Positions 45,042 through 54,202 are shown, counted from the stretch's first letter. The stretch: 64,000 nucleotides of DNA from Actinopolyspora biskrensis (GCF_013408175.1 NZ_JACBYW010000002.1:1-64000), one strand, 5' to 3'. Numbers and translations: made by a program. Notes: generated by a model from the letters alone, not told the origin.

Positions 45042-45047
45042 ACGGAT

Positions 45048-46856
45048 GTGCGTACAGCTCGTGCTTTTACCGCCCTGGCGGGACTCCTCGTCACGGTGCC
45101 GATCGCTTCCTGCGGTGTGTTCGACTCCGGTCCCTCGGCGAAGGACGCGGCCACGGCTTACGTCCGTGCGTTCGCCGCGGGCGACAACGCGGCGGCTGCC
45201 CAACGTACCGACGCCCCGGAAACAGCCAGGAAGGCCCTGGACAGGACGAGGAAGAACCTCTCCCCGGAGAAGGTGGACGCCTCGGTGACCGATGTGTCCT
45301 CGGACGAGTCGGGGGGATCGGCCGAGGCGGACTTCGACGTTTCGTGGAACTTCGGTTCGGAGCGCACCTGGGAGTACGCGGGGAAGCTGAACCTGCGCCA
45401 GCAGGACGGGACCTGGAAGGTGCACTGGCAGCCCTCGGCCGTCCATCCCGACCTGGGAGCCAGGCAGACCTTGCACTACGAGGAGGACCCCGCCACCCCG
45501 GCGCCGGTGCTCGGCAGGGACGGAACACGCCTGATGGGGCCGGAGCGGCTGGTGCGCGTGACGCTGATTCCGGGGCAGGCCGACGACCTCTCGAATGTCG
45601 CGGGGTCGCTGGCGGAGGGGCTGCGGCCCGTCGCGCCTGGAGTGACCGAGCAGGGGATCGTCTCCGGGGCGGAGAAGACCGAGGACGATCAGGCCTACAC
45701 CGTCGTCACCCTGCGTTGGGCCGACTACCAGCGGGTGAAACCGGAGATCTACGAGCTGCCCGGCGTCCGTTTCCCGGAGCGGACCGAACTGGCCGCCACC
45801 GAACAGGACTACGCTTCGCAGGTGCTGCCCGCCGTGGCCGAGGCGAAGAAGAAGCGGCTGAACGGAAGTGCCGGTTGGCGGGTGTTCACCAGCGACGCTT
45901 CCGGCGCCGAGGTCAGGACGTTGCACCAGGTGAAGCCGAAGCCGACGGAAGCGCTTTCCACCACGCTGAGCGACAAGGTGCAGCGTGCCGCCGAAGAGGC
46001 GATCGACCCGGTGGAGAAGCCGGGCATGATCGTGGCGATGCGTCCCTCCAACGGTGACGTGCTCGCGGTGGCTCAGAACTCCGCGGCCGACGGCAAGGGC
46101 GCCCTCGCGCTGACCGGGCAGTACCCCCCGGGGTCAACCTTCAAGATGTCCACGGGGCTCGCCGCCCTGGAGAGGGGCGATGTCGGCATCGACACCGAGG
46201 TCGAGTGCCCGGCGGAGAAGACGTTCAACGGGAAGACGCTGCCCAACTCCCACCATTTCGACCTCGGAAGCGTTCCGCTGCGGAAGGCCTTCGCCGAGTC
46301 CTGCAACACCACCTTCGCGCAACTGGCCGCGGACATGCCCGCCGACGCGTTGCCCGAGGCGGCCGAGCAGCTGGGCATCGGCGCTGATTTCGCCGTTCCG
46401 GGACTAACCACGATCACGGGTGACGTTCCGGCAGGCGATGGGGAGGTCGATCGTGCCGTGAACGGGATCGGGCAGGGCAAGGTGCTCGCGAGCCCGTTCG
46501 GCATGGCGTTGGCGAGCGCGTCGGTGGCCAACGGCGAGATGCCGGTTCCCGGACTGGTCGAGGGGGACGAGACCGAGGTCAACAAGGGGCCGTCGGACAA
46601 GCCTTCCGGCAAGGCGCTCGAACAGCTGCGCGAGATGATGCGTGAGGTCGTCCGCTCCGGCACGGCCACCGAGCTGTCCGGAACGGGGGAGGTCGCGGGC
46701 AAGACGGGCACGGCCCAGTTCGGCGACGGAAGCAGGGCTCACGGCTGGTTCACCGGTTATCGGGGGGACATGTCCTTCGCGGTGCTGTTGACCGACTCCG
46801 GGTCCTCCGAGCGGGCGGTTTCCGTGACCCGGGATTTTCTGGAGCGTGCGGAGTGA
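45048..46856 (+). CDS. Lipoprotein penicillin-binding protein (transpeptidase)
   Basis: About 602 residues. A lipoprotein signal ends at Cys22 in the lipobox IASC. An NTF2-like (MecA-N) domain follows at about 30-145, then a dimerisation domain and the transpeptidase domain. Active-site motifs are Ser363-Thr-Phe-Lys366, Ser418-Cys-Asn420 and Lys552-Thr-Gly554. It cross-links peptidoglycan and corresponds in position and domain order to PBP-lipo of mycobacteria. The frame runs back to 44382 through the tandem repeats, but the lipoprotein signal and the -10 fix the start at 45048. Confidence 0.93.
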   Translation: MRTARAFTALAGLLVTVPIASCGVFDSGPSAKDAATAYVRAFAAGDNAAAAQRTDAPETARKALDRTRKNLSPEKVDASVTDVSSDESGGSAEADFDVSWNFGSERTWEYAGKLNLRQQDGTWKVHWQPSAVHPDLGARQTLHYEEDPATPAPVLGRDGTRLMGPERLVRVTLIPGQADDLSNVAGSLAEGLRPVAPGVTEQGIVSGAEKTEDDQAYTVVTLRWADYQRVKPEIYELPGVRFPERTELAATEQDYASQVLPAVAEAKKKRLNGSAGWRVFTSDASGAEVRTLHQVKPKPTEALSTTLSDKVQRAAEEAIDPVEKPGMIVAMRPSNGDVLAVAQNSAADGKGALALTGQYPPGSTFKMSTGLAALERGDVGIDTEVECPAEKTFNGKTLPNSHHFDLGSVPLRKAFAESCNTTFAQLAADMPADALPEAAEQLGIGADFAVPGLTTITGDVPAGDGEVDRAVNGIGQGKVLASPFGMALASASVANGEMPVPGLVEGDETEVNKGPSDKPSGKALEQLREMMREVVRSGTATELSGTGEVAGKTGTAQFGDGSRAHGWFTGYRGDMSFAVLLTDSGSSERAVSVTRDFLERAE

Positions 46857-46930
46857 GTCCGGTGTGTTAGGTTGTCGCACATCTCGCTCGCCCTTGCACA
46901 GGGTGTTGTTCGCCGTCGACGGGAGTGCAC

Positions 46931-47353
46931 GTGATCTACTTCGATTCTTCGGCTCTGAAGAAGTTGATTGCCGCGGAACCGGAAAGCGCGGCGCTGAGCA
47001 CGTGGGTCCGCAACAACTGGGAGCAGCCGCGCGCGACGAGTGCCGTGTCCAAAGTGGATATTATTCGTAGTTTTCGCACGGCCGGTCCGGCGGTCGAGGA
47101 CCTCGCTTCGATCGTCGTCTCCAAGATCGAACACCTTCCGGTCGAACAGGAAGTTCTCGACGCGGCCAGCGGGTTGGACTCCCCGCTGAGCCTCACCGAG
47201 GCGATCCACCTGGCCTCCGCCTACCGGGAGCGGAAGGAGCTGCGCGCCTTCGTGTCCTACGAACCCGCCGTGCTCCGGGCCGCCCAGCGTTCCGGTCTGG
47301 TGACGGTCTCGCCCGGCAACGATCTCGACGGGATCAGCGAGGAGAGCTTTTGA
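46931..47353 (+). CDS. PIN-domain protein without visible antitoxin
   Basis: About 140 residues. It begins IYFDSSALKKLI, with the first catalytic Asp of PIN nucleases. A Glu in DAASGLDSPLSLTEAIHLASA supplies the later acidic positions (T-E-A-I-H-L). PIN proteins are usually VapC RNases paired with a VapB antitoxin. No small antitoxin gene precedes it here; the upstream neighbour is the PBP gene, 74 bases away. A GTG at 46925 is possible, but GGGAG at 46920-46924 is better spaced to 46931. TAGGTT at 46866-46871 may be its -10. Confidence 0.82.
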   Translation: MIYFDSSALKKLIAAEPESAALSTWVRNNWEQPRATSAVSKVDIIRSFRTAGPAVEDLASIVVSKIEHLPVEQEVLDAASGLDSPLSLTEAIHLASAYRERKELRAFVSYEPAVLRAAQRSGLVTVSPGNDLDGISEESF

Positions 47354-47462
47354 ACGCGGGCGGGGTTCCGGCCGGAGGCGACCGCTGCGTGGCCGCTCGC
47401 TTCGGATTCGCGTGGTGATTCGGTGATGACCTGCCTGCGGCTTCCGGTCGTGAGCAACGTTC

Positions 47463-47468
47463 TAGAGT
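47463..47468 (+). promoter_or_regulatory. Candidate -10 element of leaderless map
   Basis: TAGAGT, a full TAnnnT match, ends six bases before the ATG at 47475. Confidence 0.55.
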
Positions 47469-47474
47469 GAGGGT

Positions 47475-48332
47475 ATGCCGGTACGAAGCCCGTTGCAGCC
47501 AGGAGAGCAAACCCCGCGCCGTCCGGTCCCCTCGACCATCGAACGGCCCGAGTACGTGGACAAACCCGCTCCGAAACACAACACGGACCCCGACGTGCAG
47601 CCCCCCGAAGTGATCGAATCCATGCGCGTGGCGGGCAAGCTCGCCGCGCAGGCGCTGGAGGAGGCGGGCAAGGCGGTACGCCCGGGAGCCACCACCGACG
47701 ACATCGACGCGGTGGTGCACGAGTTCTTCGTCGACAACGGGGTGTACCCTTCCACGCTCGGGTACCGCAACTTCCCCAAGTCCTGTTGCACTTCGTTGAA
47801 CGAGGTCATCTGCCACGGGATCCCGGATTCGACGGTGATCGAGGAAGGTGACATCGTCAACGTCGACGTGACCGGCTACATCGACGGTGTGCACGGTGAC
47901 AACAACGCGACTTTCTACGCGGGGGAGGTCTCCGAGGAAGCGCGGTTGCTCGTCGAACGCACCCACGAAGCCACGATGCGTGGGATCCGTGCCGCCAAAC
48001 CGGGGCGTCAGCTCAACGTGATCGGCCGGGTCATCGAGTCCTACGCCAAGCGTTTCGGTTATGGCGTGGTCCGCGATTTCACCGGTCACGGCATCGGGCG
48101 CTCGTTCCACAGCGGGCTGGTGGTTCTGCACTACGACGAACCCTCGGTGCAGACGGTGATCGAACCGGGGATGACGTTCACCATCGAACCGATGATCACG
48201 TTGGGAACCCACGAGTACGACGTCTGGGAAGACGGGTGGACGGTCACCACGCGGGACAAGAGCTGGACCGCCCAGTTCGAGCACACCATCCTGATCACGG
48301 AGGACGGCAACGAGATTCTCACTCGTTCGTGA
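47475..48332 (+). CDS. map: Methionine aminopeptidase, type I
   Basis: 285 residues. It removes the initiator Met from nascent proteins. The metal ligands of the pita-bread fold are visible: Asp in [10 protein letters not shown] and GDNNATF, His in GHGIGRSFH, Glu in FTIEPMI and Glu in QFEHTILIT. The N-terminal 45-residue extension with a Pro-rich stretch ([21 protein letters not shown]) is the form seen in mycobacterial MapB. Confidence 0.95.
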   Translation: MPVRSPLQPGEQTPRRPVPSTIERPEYVDKPAPKHNTDPDVQPPEVIESMRVAGKLAAQALEEAGKAVRPGATTDDIDAVVHEFFVDNGVYPSTLGYRNFPKSCCTSLNEVICHGIPDSTVIEEGDIVNVDVTGYIDGVHGDNNATFYAGEVSEEARLLVERTHEATMRGIRAAKPGRQLNVIGRVIESYAKRFGYGVVRDFTGHGIGRSFHSGLVVLHYDEPSVQTVIEPGMTFTIEPMITLGTHEYDVWEDGWTVTTRDKSWTAQFEHTILITEDGNEILTRS

Positions 48333-48508
48333 GCTGACCGGTGCTCGCTGCTCGGCTCGTCGTGGGTGGTTGCCGAGCTGGATTTCCCGCGGGGCGTGAG
48401 TGGGGTGCCCGGCATCGGGCAGCGGGCCCGCACGACGTCGGGGCCGTCCTCCGCCCGTGCTCACCCGAGCGCTCGCACAGCGGCCGGCTGGACCGCGGCG
48501 GTGTGACA

Positions 48509-48544
48509 GGGGGCACGGCCCCGGGCGGGGCGGGCCGTGCCCCC
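48509..48544 (+). terminator. Perfect 13-base hairpin between map and cobQ
   Basis: GGGGGCACGGCCC at 48509-48521 pairs with its complement at 48532-48544 across a 10-base loop. The hairpin ends 14 bases before the cobQ start, so besides ending map it could affect cobQ expression. I see no B12 box, so a cobalamin riboswitch is not supported. Confidence 0.65.
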
Positions 48545-48558
48545 TATGCCGGTGGGGT

Positions 48559-50085
48559 ATGAAAGCGTACGTGAATTCGCTGCTGGTTGCCGGGACGACC
48601 TCGGACGCGGGTAAGAGTGTGCTGGTTGCCGCGATTTGTCGTTGGCTGGCCCGCGGCGGGGGCGAGGTCGCGCCTTTCAAGGCGCAGAACATGTCCAACA
48701 ACTCCGTGGTCACGGCCTCCGGCGGTGAGATCGGCAGAGCACAGGCCGTGCAGGCCGCCGCGGCGGGGGTGGAGCCCGACGTCCGCTTCAACCCGGTGCT
48801 GCTCAAACCGGGCAGCGACCGCAGCTCCCAGGTCGTGGTGCTCGGTCGGGTGGAGGGGGAGGTGAACGCTCTGTCGTACCGTCGGCGCAAGGACGTGCTG
48901 CTGGAGACGGTGACCGACACCCTGGCCGAGCTGCGTGCGGAATACGACTACGTGATCTGCGAGGGTGCAGGTTCACCTTCCGAGATCAACCTCCGTGCCC
49001 ACGACATCGCCAACATGGGGCTCGCTCGTGCGGCAGGCCTCCCCGTCCTCGTGGTGGGGGACATCGATCGTGGCGGGGTTTTCGCCCAGCTGTTCGGAAC
49101 ACTGGCCCTGCTGGACCCGGCCGACCAGGCTCTCGTGTCGGGTTTCGTGGTGAACAAGTTCCGCGGAGAACCGAAACTGCTCGAGCCGGGCCTGGACCAG
49201 CTCCGTGCGCTGACCGGCAGGAGGGTGCACGGCGTGCTGCCGTGGTCCGAGGAGTTGTGGCTGGACGCCGAGGACTCGCTGTCGTGCGTGGCCGACGGGG
49301 TGGTCGGTCGCCCCGCCCCACCGCTGGGCGATCAGTGGCTCCGGGTGGCGGTTCCCCGGCTGCCGCGCATCTCCAACGCCACCGACGTCGAGGCCCTCGC
49401 CGCGGAACCGGGGGTCTCGGTGCGGTTCGTCACGGAACCCTCCCGGCTGGCCGACGCCGACCTGGTGCTGCTGCCCGGGTCCAAGGCCACCGTCGCCGAT
49501 CTCGCCTGGTTGCGGGAGACGGGGCTGGCCGACGGGATCCGTTCGCACGCGGCCTCCGGCCTGCCGGTGGCGGGTGTGTGCGGTGGTTTCCAGATGCTGG
49601 GGGAGCGGATCGTCGATCACGTCGAGTCCGGTGGGGAGGTCGACGGACTCGGGTTGTTGGACATCGACGTCGAATTCGCCGCTTCGAAGACCCTCGGCAA
49701 CCCCTCGGGAACGGCCATGGGACATCGGGTGAGCGGTTACGAGATCCATCACGGGCGTGTGCGGCGCAGCGGAGATCTCACCGCGTTGATCCGTGCGGCC
49801 GAGGGCGGGGAAGGTGCTGTGCACGGCTCCGTCGTCGGAACGCACTGGCACGGGTTGTTCGAGAACGACGGGTTCCGTCGTGAGTTCCTCGGCTGGGTCG
49901 CGGACCGGGCGGGGCGGAGCGGTTTCCTGTGTTCGCCGGAGACCTCCTTCGCCGATCTCCGGCGGGCACAGCTGGACCTGCTGGGCGACATGGTCGAACG
50001 TCATCTGGACACCGACGCGCTGATGCGTTTGCTGGACGGTGGGGCCCCCGAGGGGATGCCGACCGTCTCGGCCCGGCGGCACTGA
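48559..50085 (+). CDS. cobQ: Cobyric acid synthase CobQ
   Basis: About 508 residues. CobQ amidates four side chains of adenosylcobyrinic acid diamide in B12 synthesis. The N-terminal DTBS-like ATPase has [22 protein letters not shown] and the [12 protein letters not shown] block. The C-terminal glutaminase has the nucleophile Cys341 in [10 protein letters not shown] and His429 to His431 in THWHGLFEN. The ATG at 48559 follows GGTGGGG. No other cob gene is in the window. The frame is open upstream to 48400 but without similarity. Confidence 0.95.
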   Translation: MKAYVNSLLVAGTTSDAGKSVLVAAICRWLARGGGEVAPFKAQNMSNNSVVTASGGEIGRAQAVQAAAAGVEPDVRFNPVLLKPGSDRSSQVVVLGRVEGEVNALSYRRRKDVLLETVTDTLAELRAEYDYVICEGAGSPSEINLRAHDIANMGLARAAGLPVLVVGDIDRGGVFAQLFGTLALLDPADQALVSGFVVNKFRGEPKLLEPGLDQLRALTGRRVHGVLPWSEELWLDAEDSLSCVADGVVGRPAPPLGDQWLRVAVPRLPRISNATDVEALAAEPGVSVRFVTEPSRLADADLVLLPGSKATVADLAWLRETGLADGIRSHAASGLPVAGVCGGFQMLGERIVDHVESGGEVDGLGLLDIDVEFAASKTLGNPSGTAMGHRVSGYEIHHGRVRRSGDLTALIRAAEGGEGAVHGSVVGTHWHGLFENDGFRREFLGWVADRAGRSGFLCSPETSFADLRRAQLDLLGDMVERHLDTDALMRLLDGGAPEGMPTVSARRH

Positions 50086-50140
50086 TCCGGGCAGCGTTCG
50101 GATCGATTCCGCGTGCGGGGGCCGTGGCGACGGCGGCCGG

Positions 50141-50188
50141 GGGAGCCGCACAGCGCGCACCGCGCTCGGTGAACCGGGCACGGCTCCC
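50141..50188. terminator. Composite hairpin between convergent cobQ and the GntR gene
   Basis: GGGAGCCG at 50141-50148 pairs with CGGCTCCC at 50181-50188, and AGCGCG (50152-50157) with CGCGCT (50161-50166) inside it. It lies between two convergent genes. Confidence 0.55.
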
Positions 50189-50215
50189 GGATCGGGTCCG
50201 TGTCCCCGGAAGTCC

Positions 50216-50923
50216 TCAGTCCCCGGCCTCCGGTCGCGTGGAGGCGGGTTGTTCGGCGAATTCGGCGAGCAGTTCGTCGAGGAAGCCGCCCGCTTCGGCT
50301 GCCGCCGATTCCGGACTGCCGTCGCGAACCGCTTCGAACAGCTCGGTGTGCGAGACCGTCCGTTCCGGCGGAACGGTGGGGTCGAAGGTGGTGGCGACGC
50401 TGGAGAGCACGGCTTCGCTGATTCCCTGGTACAGCTGGATGAGCACCGGGTTGTGCGAGGCCTCAACCAGGCGGAGGTGAAACCTGCTGTCGGTGCGCGC
50501 CACCCGCTCCGGGTCCCCTTCGCCGATGGCCGCGTCGCGTTCCCGCAGGGCCACCTCCAGCTCGGCCACGTCGTTCTCGGTGCGTGTCGTGGCGGCCAGC
50601 CGGGCGCTTTCGACCTCCAGCGCCCGGCGTACTTCCAGGACCTGACGCAGCTCCGTGTCGCACAGCCTGCTGACGGCGCCGGAGAGCTCACTCGTCGCGC
50701 GGACGAACGTGCCGTCGCCCTGCCGAACGTCGAGCAGTCCCGCGTGGGCCAGCGCCCGAACGGCTTCGCGCACCGTGTTGCGGCCGACCCCGAGTGCGCT
50801 GACCAGTTCGGTTTCCGGGGGGATCTTTTCCCCGAGCGGCCACTCGCCCGAAGCGACGAGCTCGCGCATCTGGGCGATCACCTGATCCACCAAGCCGGTC
50901 CGCGTTGTCGTGACCAAAGGCAC
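50216..50923 (-). CDS. GntR-family (FadR subfamily, FCD domain) regulator
   Basis: 235 residues. The N-terminal GntR winged helix (VIAQMRELVASGEWPLGEKIPPETELVSALGVGRNTVREAVRALAHAGLL) is followed by an all-helical FCD effector domain at about 90-220 with its metal-type His residues (FHLRLVEASHNP, VSHTELF). It is divergent from an MFS transporter with about 50 bases between them, containing a 17-base palindrome, so it most likely controls itself and that transporter. The start codon is the GTG at 50923. Confidence 0.93.
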   Translation of the reverse strand: MPLVTTTRTGLVDQVIAQMRELVASGEWPLGEKIPPETELVSALGVGRNTVREAVRALAHAGLLDVRQGDGTFVRATSELSGAVSRLCDTELRQVLEVRRALEVESARLAATTRTENDVAELEVALRERDAAIGEGDPERVARTDSRFHLRLVEASHNPVLIQLYQGISEAVLSSVATTFDPTVPPERTVSHTELFEAVRDGSPESAAAEAGGFLDELLAEFAEQPASTRPEAGD

Positions 50924-50940
50924 AGGGTGGTCCTTTCATC

Positions 50941-50957
50941 CAAACATCCTACGTTTG
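50941..50957. promoter_or_regulatory. Candidate GntR operator
   Basis: CAAACATCCTACGTTTG is an interrupted palindrome with perfect CAAAC and GTTTG arms and an extra inner pair. It lies between the divergent regulator and transporter starts, so it is well placed to repress both. Confidence 0.55.
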
Positions 50958-50972
50958 CAACACTAGTACGTG

Positions 50973-52277
50973 ATGTCTCACGAGTCGCGCACCGAATCCG
51001 TTCCCGATCGGCTGATCGTTCAGGATGCCAGCTCCACCGCGGGAGCCGGCAGGAACGATGCGATTTCGCGGGCCGGTGAAAGCGGGACCGGGGCCGGATC
51101 CGTCGACCGCGCCGCAGCGACCGGTGGTGGATTGCTGCTGGTCGGGGTGGCATTGGCCGCCGCGAACATGCGCCCCGCCGTCACCAGCCTGTCCTCGGTG
51201 CTGGGAGGCGTGCGTGATTCGCTGGGAGCCGGTGCCACGTGGGCCAGCGTGCTCACATCGGTGCCCACCCTGTGCTTCGGCGTAGCGGGGATCAGCGCGC
51301 CCGTGCTGGCACGTCGCTGGGGGATGCAACGCGTCGTGGGGGTGGCGCTCGGGTTGCTCACACTGGCGATGCTGGTGCGGGTGACCGGGGGCGCGGCAAC
51401 GGTCTTCGCTGGCACTGTGGTCGCCTGCGGAGCCATCGCGATGTGCAACGTGCTCATCCCCGTGGTGGTGAAGGACTCCTTCCCGAACAGGGTCGGCATG
51501 GCAACCGGCATCTACACCACGGCCATGGCGGCCGGGGGCTCGATCGGTTCCGCGTTCACGCCCTGGCTGCGCACCGAGCTGGGCGGCTGGCGCCTCGCCC
51601 TGGCGACCTGGTCCGTCCTCGCGCTCGCCGCTTTCGTGATCTGGGCGGCGGCGGGTCGCAACGCTCCGGCCGGGAGCTCCCCCTCCGCGCCGAGCTGTTC
51701 CAAGGAGGGCAAGTCCCTGGCGCGCAGTCCGCTGGCCTGGGCTGTGACCGGCTACTTCGCCATGCAGTCCCTGGTGGCTTACGTGATCATGGGGTGGCTT
51801 CCCGAGGTGTTCAAGTCGGCGGGCACCGGGGCGGGAACGGCCGGCGCGCTGCTCGGGTTGGTGCTGTTGATCGGGGTTCCGATCAGTATGGTGCTGCCGC
51901 CCCTGGTGACCAGGACCAACGGTCAGTCGGTGTGGACCGTGGGACTCGCCGCCACGGCGATAGCGGGGTTCCTCGGCATACTGCTCGCCCCCATGGCGGC
52001 TCCGGTGCTGTGGGCGGTGCTGATCGGTACCGGTATGAGCGCCTTCCCGCTGGCCCTGGTGCTGATCTCGCTGCGCAGCAGCAACGCGGCCGAGACGAGC
52101 AGGTTGTCCGGGATGGCGCAGAGCACCGGCTACCTGATCGCTTCGACGGGCCCCTTCCTGTTCGGCGTGCTGCACAACACCACGGGCTCCTGGACGGCCT
52201 CCCTGGTCGTGCTCATCGGAGTGCTCGCGGTGCAGGCGATCATCGGGGTGTTCGCCGGCAGGCCGCGTACCGTCTGA
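50973..52277 (+). CDS. MFS transporter, CynX/NimT-like
   Basis: About 434 residues with 12 hydrophobic segments after a polar 45-residue N-terminus. Sequence blocks AANMRPAVTSLSSVLGGVRDSLG, VLARRWGMQRVVGVALG and ALVLISLRSSNAAETSRLSGMAQSTGYLIA match the CynX/NimT/YycB branch of MFS transporters, whose members export or import small anions such as cyanate or nitroimidazole-like compounds. Substrate uncertain. GTG 50970 and ATG 50973 are adjacent. Probable control by the divergent GntR protein. Confidence 0.88.
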   Translation: MSHESRTESVPDRLIVQDASSTAGAGRNDAISRAGESGTGAGSVDRAAATGGGLLLVGVALAAANMRPAVTSLSSVLGGVRDSLGAGATWASVLTSVPTLCFGVAGISAPVLARRWGMQRVVGVALGLLTLAMLVRVTGGAATVFAGTVVACGAIAMCNVLIPVVVKDSFPNRVGMATGIYTTAMAAGGSIGSAFTPWLRTELGGWRLALATWSVLALAAFVIWAAAGRNAPAGSSPSAPSCSKEGKSLARSPLAWAVTGYFAMQSLVAYVIMGWLPEVFKSAGTGAGTAGALLGLVLLIGVPISMVLPPLVTRTNGQSVWTVGLAATAIAGFLGILLAPMAAPVLWAVLIGTGMSAFPLALVLISLRSSNAAETSRLSGMAQSTGYLIASTGPFLFGVLHNTTGSWTASLVVLIGVLAVQAIIGVFAGRPRTV

Positions 52278-52300
52278 GCGCCGGAACACCCTCCCGCCGA

Positions 52301-52331
52301 GCGGGGGCCGGGCGAGCCGCCCGGCCCCCGC
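52301..52331. terminator. Bidirectional terminator between MFS and mtr
   Basis: GCGGGGGCCGGGC at 52301-52313 pairs perfectly with GCCCGGCCCCCGC at 52319-52331 around a 5-base loop, between convergent genes. Confidence 0.8.
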
Positions 52332-52386
52332 GGCCGTGGCACAACGGTGTCCGTGAGCACCGCAGCTCACGGACCGGTCCGCTCGG

Positions 52387-53784
52387 TCAGTCCCACTCCA
52401 GCCCGAGCAGCGCGTTTTCCACCAGTTCGGGCATGGCCGGGTGGATCCAGTACTGGCCCCTGGCCATCGAGCGCGCGTCGATCCCGAAGGACATCGCCTG
52501 GATGAGCGGCTGGATCAGCGTCGGTGCCTGCGGGCCGATGATGTGTGCTCCGAGCAGTTGACCCGTCGAGGGATCGGCCAGCAGCTTGGCGAAGCCGTCC
52601 TGGTCCTCCATGGCCCAGCCGTACGCTATTCCGCCGTAGTCCTGCGTCGAACTGATGTAGTTGATGGCGTGTTCACGTGCCTGCTGCTCGGTCAGTCCGA
52701 CCGAGGCGATCTGCGGGGCGGTGAACACGGCGTGCGGTACGAACCTGTGGTCGGACTCCACCGGTTCCTCCGGGTGCAGCAGGTTGTGCTGCACCACGCG
52801 CTCCTCGTGGTTGGCGACGTGCTTGAGCTCGTGGTCGCTGCTGATGTCCCCGAGGGCCCAGACACCTTCGACGGAGGTCCGCTGGGTGGCGTCCACCTTC
52901 ACCTTGCCGTCGTCCGAGGTCGCTATGCCGCCCGCGGCCGTGTCCAACAGGTCCGAGTTCGGCCGTCGTCCGGTCGCCACCAGCAGAGTCCGCGCGGAGA
53001 CGGTCTCCGGTCCCCCCGGACCGTCCAGGTGCAGCTCGACTCCGTCGTCGTCGCCGGTCACGCTCTTTTCGGTGCGGTTGAGCCGCAGGTCCCAGTCGCG
53101 CTCGGCGATCTCGGTGAAACGTGCCGAGACGTCGACGTCCTCAGCGCGCAGCGCGCGGCCGGAGCGGCCGATCATCGTCACTTCGACTCCCAGCGACGAG
53201 AAGATGTGCGCGAACTCGGCCCCGATGAACCCGGTGCCCAGGATGATCATGCTCTCGGGGAGTTCCTCCAAGCGCATCACGCTGTCGCTGGTGTGGTAGG
53301 CGACGTTCTCGATCCCGGCGATCTCCGGAATCACCGGCCTGCCTCCGGCGGCCAGCACGATTCGGTCGGCGCTGATCGTCTCCGATCCCGCGGAGGTCTC
53401 CACCACCAGCTGTCGGGTGTCGGTGAATCGGCCGATGCCCTCGTAGAGGGTCACGTTCGGGTTCTCCTCGGAGCGGAAACGTTTTCCGCTTTCCGAGATG
53501 GTGTCGATTCTCCCGAAGATCCGGTCCCTGATCTCGGACCACCGAACGCCGGTGCGGCGCAGATCGACCCCGAGCGCGTCCCCCTCGGACGGGGTTCGTG
53601 CCACATCAGCCGTGTGCACGAACATTTTGGTCGGTATGCAGCCGACGTTCAGGCAGGTTCCCCCGTACGAGGAGGTGCTGCCGACCCCCTTCTCCACGAT
53701 GGCGACGTCCCAGTCGGAGAACCGCTCGTCGAGGATCGCGTTTCCCGATCCGCTACCGATGATGATCAGATCGAAGTGTCGCAC
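52387..53784 (-). CDS. mtr: Mycothione reductase
   Basis: 465 residues. It reduces oxidised mycothiol with NADPH, keeping the actinobacterial thiol pool reduced. FAD binding is at DLIIIGSGSGNAILDE, the redox disulfide is in GGTCLNVGCIPTKMF near residues 43-48, the second nucleotide site is IILGTGFIGAEFAHIF, and the C-terminal His-Glu pair is in YWIHPAMPELVENALLGL. The early GSGSGN form and overall length distinguish it from lipoamide dehydrogenase. GTG start at 53784. Confidence 0.94.
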   Translation of the reverse strand: MRHFDLIIIGSGSGNAILDERFSDWDVAIVEKGVGSTSSYGGTCLNVGCIPTKMFVHTADVARTPSEGDALGVDLRRTGVRWSEIRDRIFGRIDTISESGKRFRSEENPNVTLYEGIGRFTDTRQLVVETSAGSETISADRIVLAAGGRPVIPEIAGIENVAYHTSDSVMRLEELPESMIILGTGFIGAEFAHIFSSLGVEVTMIGRSGRALRAEDVDVSARFTEIAERDWDLRLNRTEKSVTGDDDGVELHLDGPGGPETVSARTLLVATGRRPNSDLLDTAAGGIATSDDGKVKVDATQRTSVEGVWALGDISSDHELKHVANHEERVVQHNLLHPEEPVESDHRFVPHAVFTAPQIASVGLTEQQAREHAINYISSTQDYGGIAYGWAMEDQDGFAKLLADPSTGQLLGAHIIGPQAPTLIQPLIQAMSFGIDARSMARGQYWIHPAMPELVENALLGLEWD

Positions 53785-54202
53785 GTGTTCATCCCGTCTC
53801 GCCTACTTTGACGGAGGGTACAACCAGGTGCGCGGGCGTGGAATTCCCGGTGGGCGAGCGGATGGGCCCGGCTGCTCGAGGCCGGGTACCGCGACGAGAG
53901 CTCCCCGGACCGCCGGAACGAGCCACTCGCGGGAGTCGGGGCGGCAAGGCCTCGCGAGGGACTTGAGCGAAAAATAGGCGATCGTTATCCGGTTGTGCTC
54001 TGTTCGGAATTACGGGGCCTGCTTTCTTCGTGGGCTTGTTGACCTGGTGATACGACGTGTCAACGGTGCGCAGGTCGGGTGTAACGCGACGTGAAATCTG
54101 TTCGAAAAAGCGGGAGACAGTGCCGCTGTATTTTCCTCGGTGGCGAGACCGTGCGGTTCGAACCTCTCGCCACCGTTCCTGCCGGGGGTGAGTGGAGCTC
54201 GC
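53785..54202. other. Long regulatory stretch upstream of the polysaccharide locus
   Basis: 418 bases, visibly less GC-rich than neighbouring genes, between divergent mtr and the sugar transferase gene. An inverted repeat GTTGAC (54038-54043) and GTCAAC (54059-54064) overlaps a possible promoter, TTGACC at 54039-54044 with AACGGT 17 bases downstream. That would leave a leader of about 130 bases. Confidence 0.45.

Noticed and set aside
44382-45047. PBP reading frame extended upstream through the 39-base repeats
   Set aside because: It would overlap the GNAT gene, and the lipoprotein signal with a -10 six bases upstream places the start at 45048.
48333-48558. Cobalamin riboswitch before cobQ
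   Set aside because: No B12 box or multi-arm fold is seen; only a simple hairpin.
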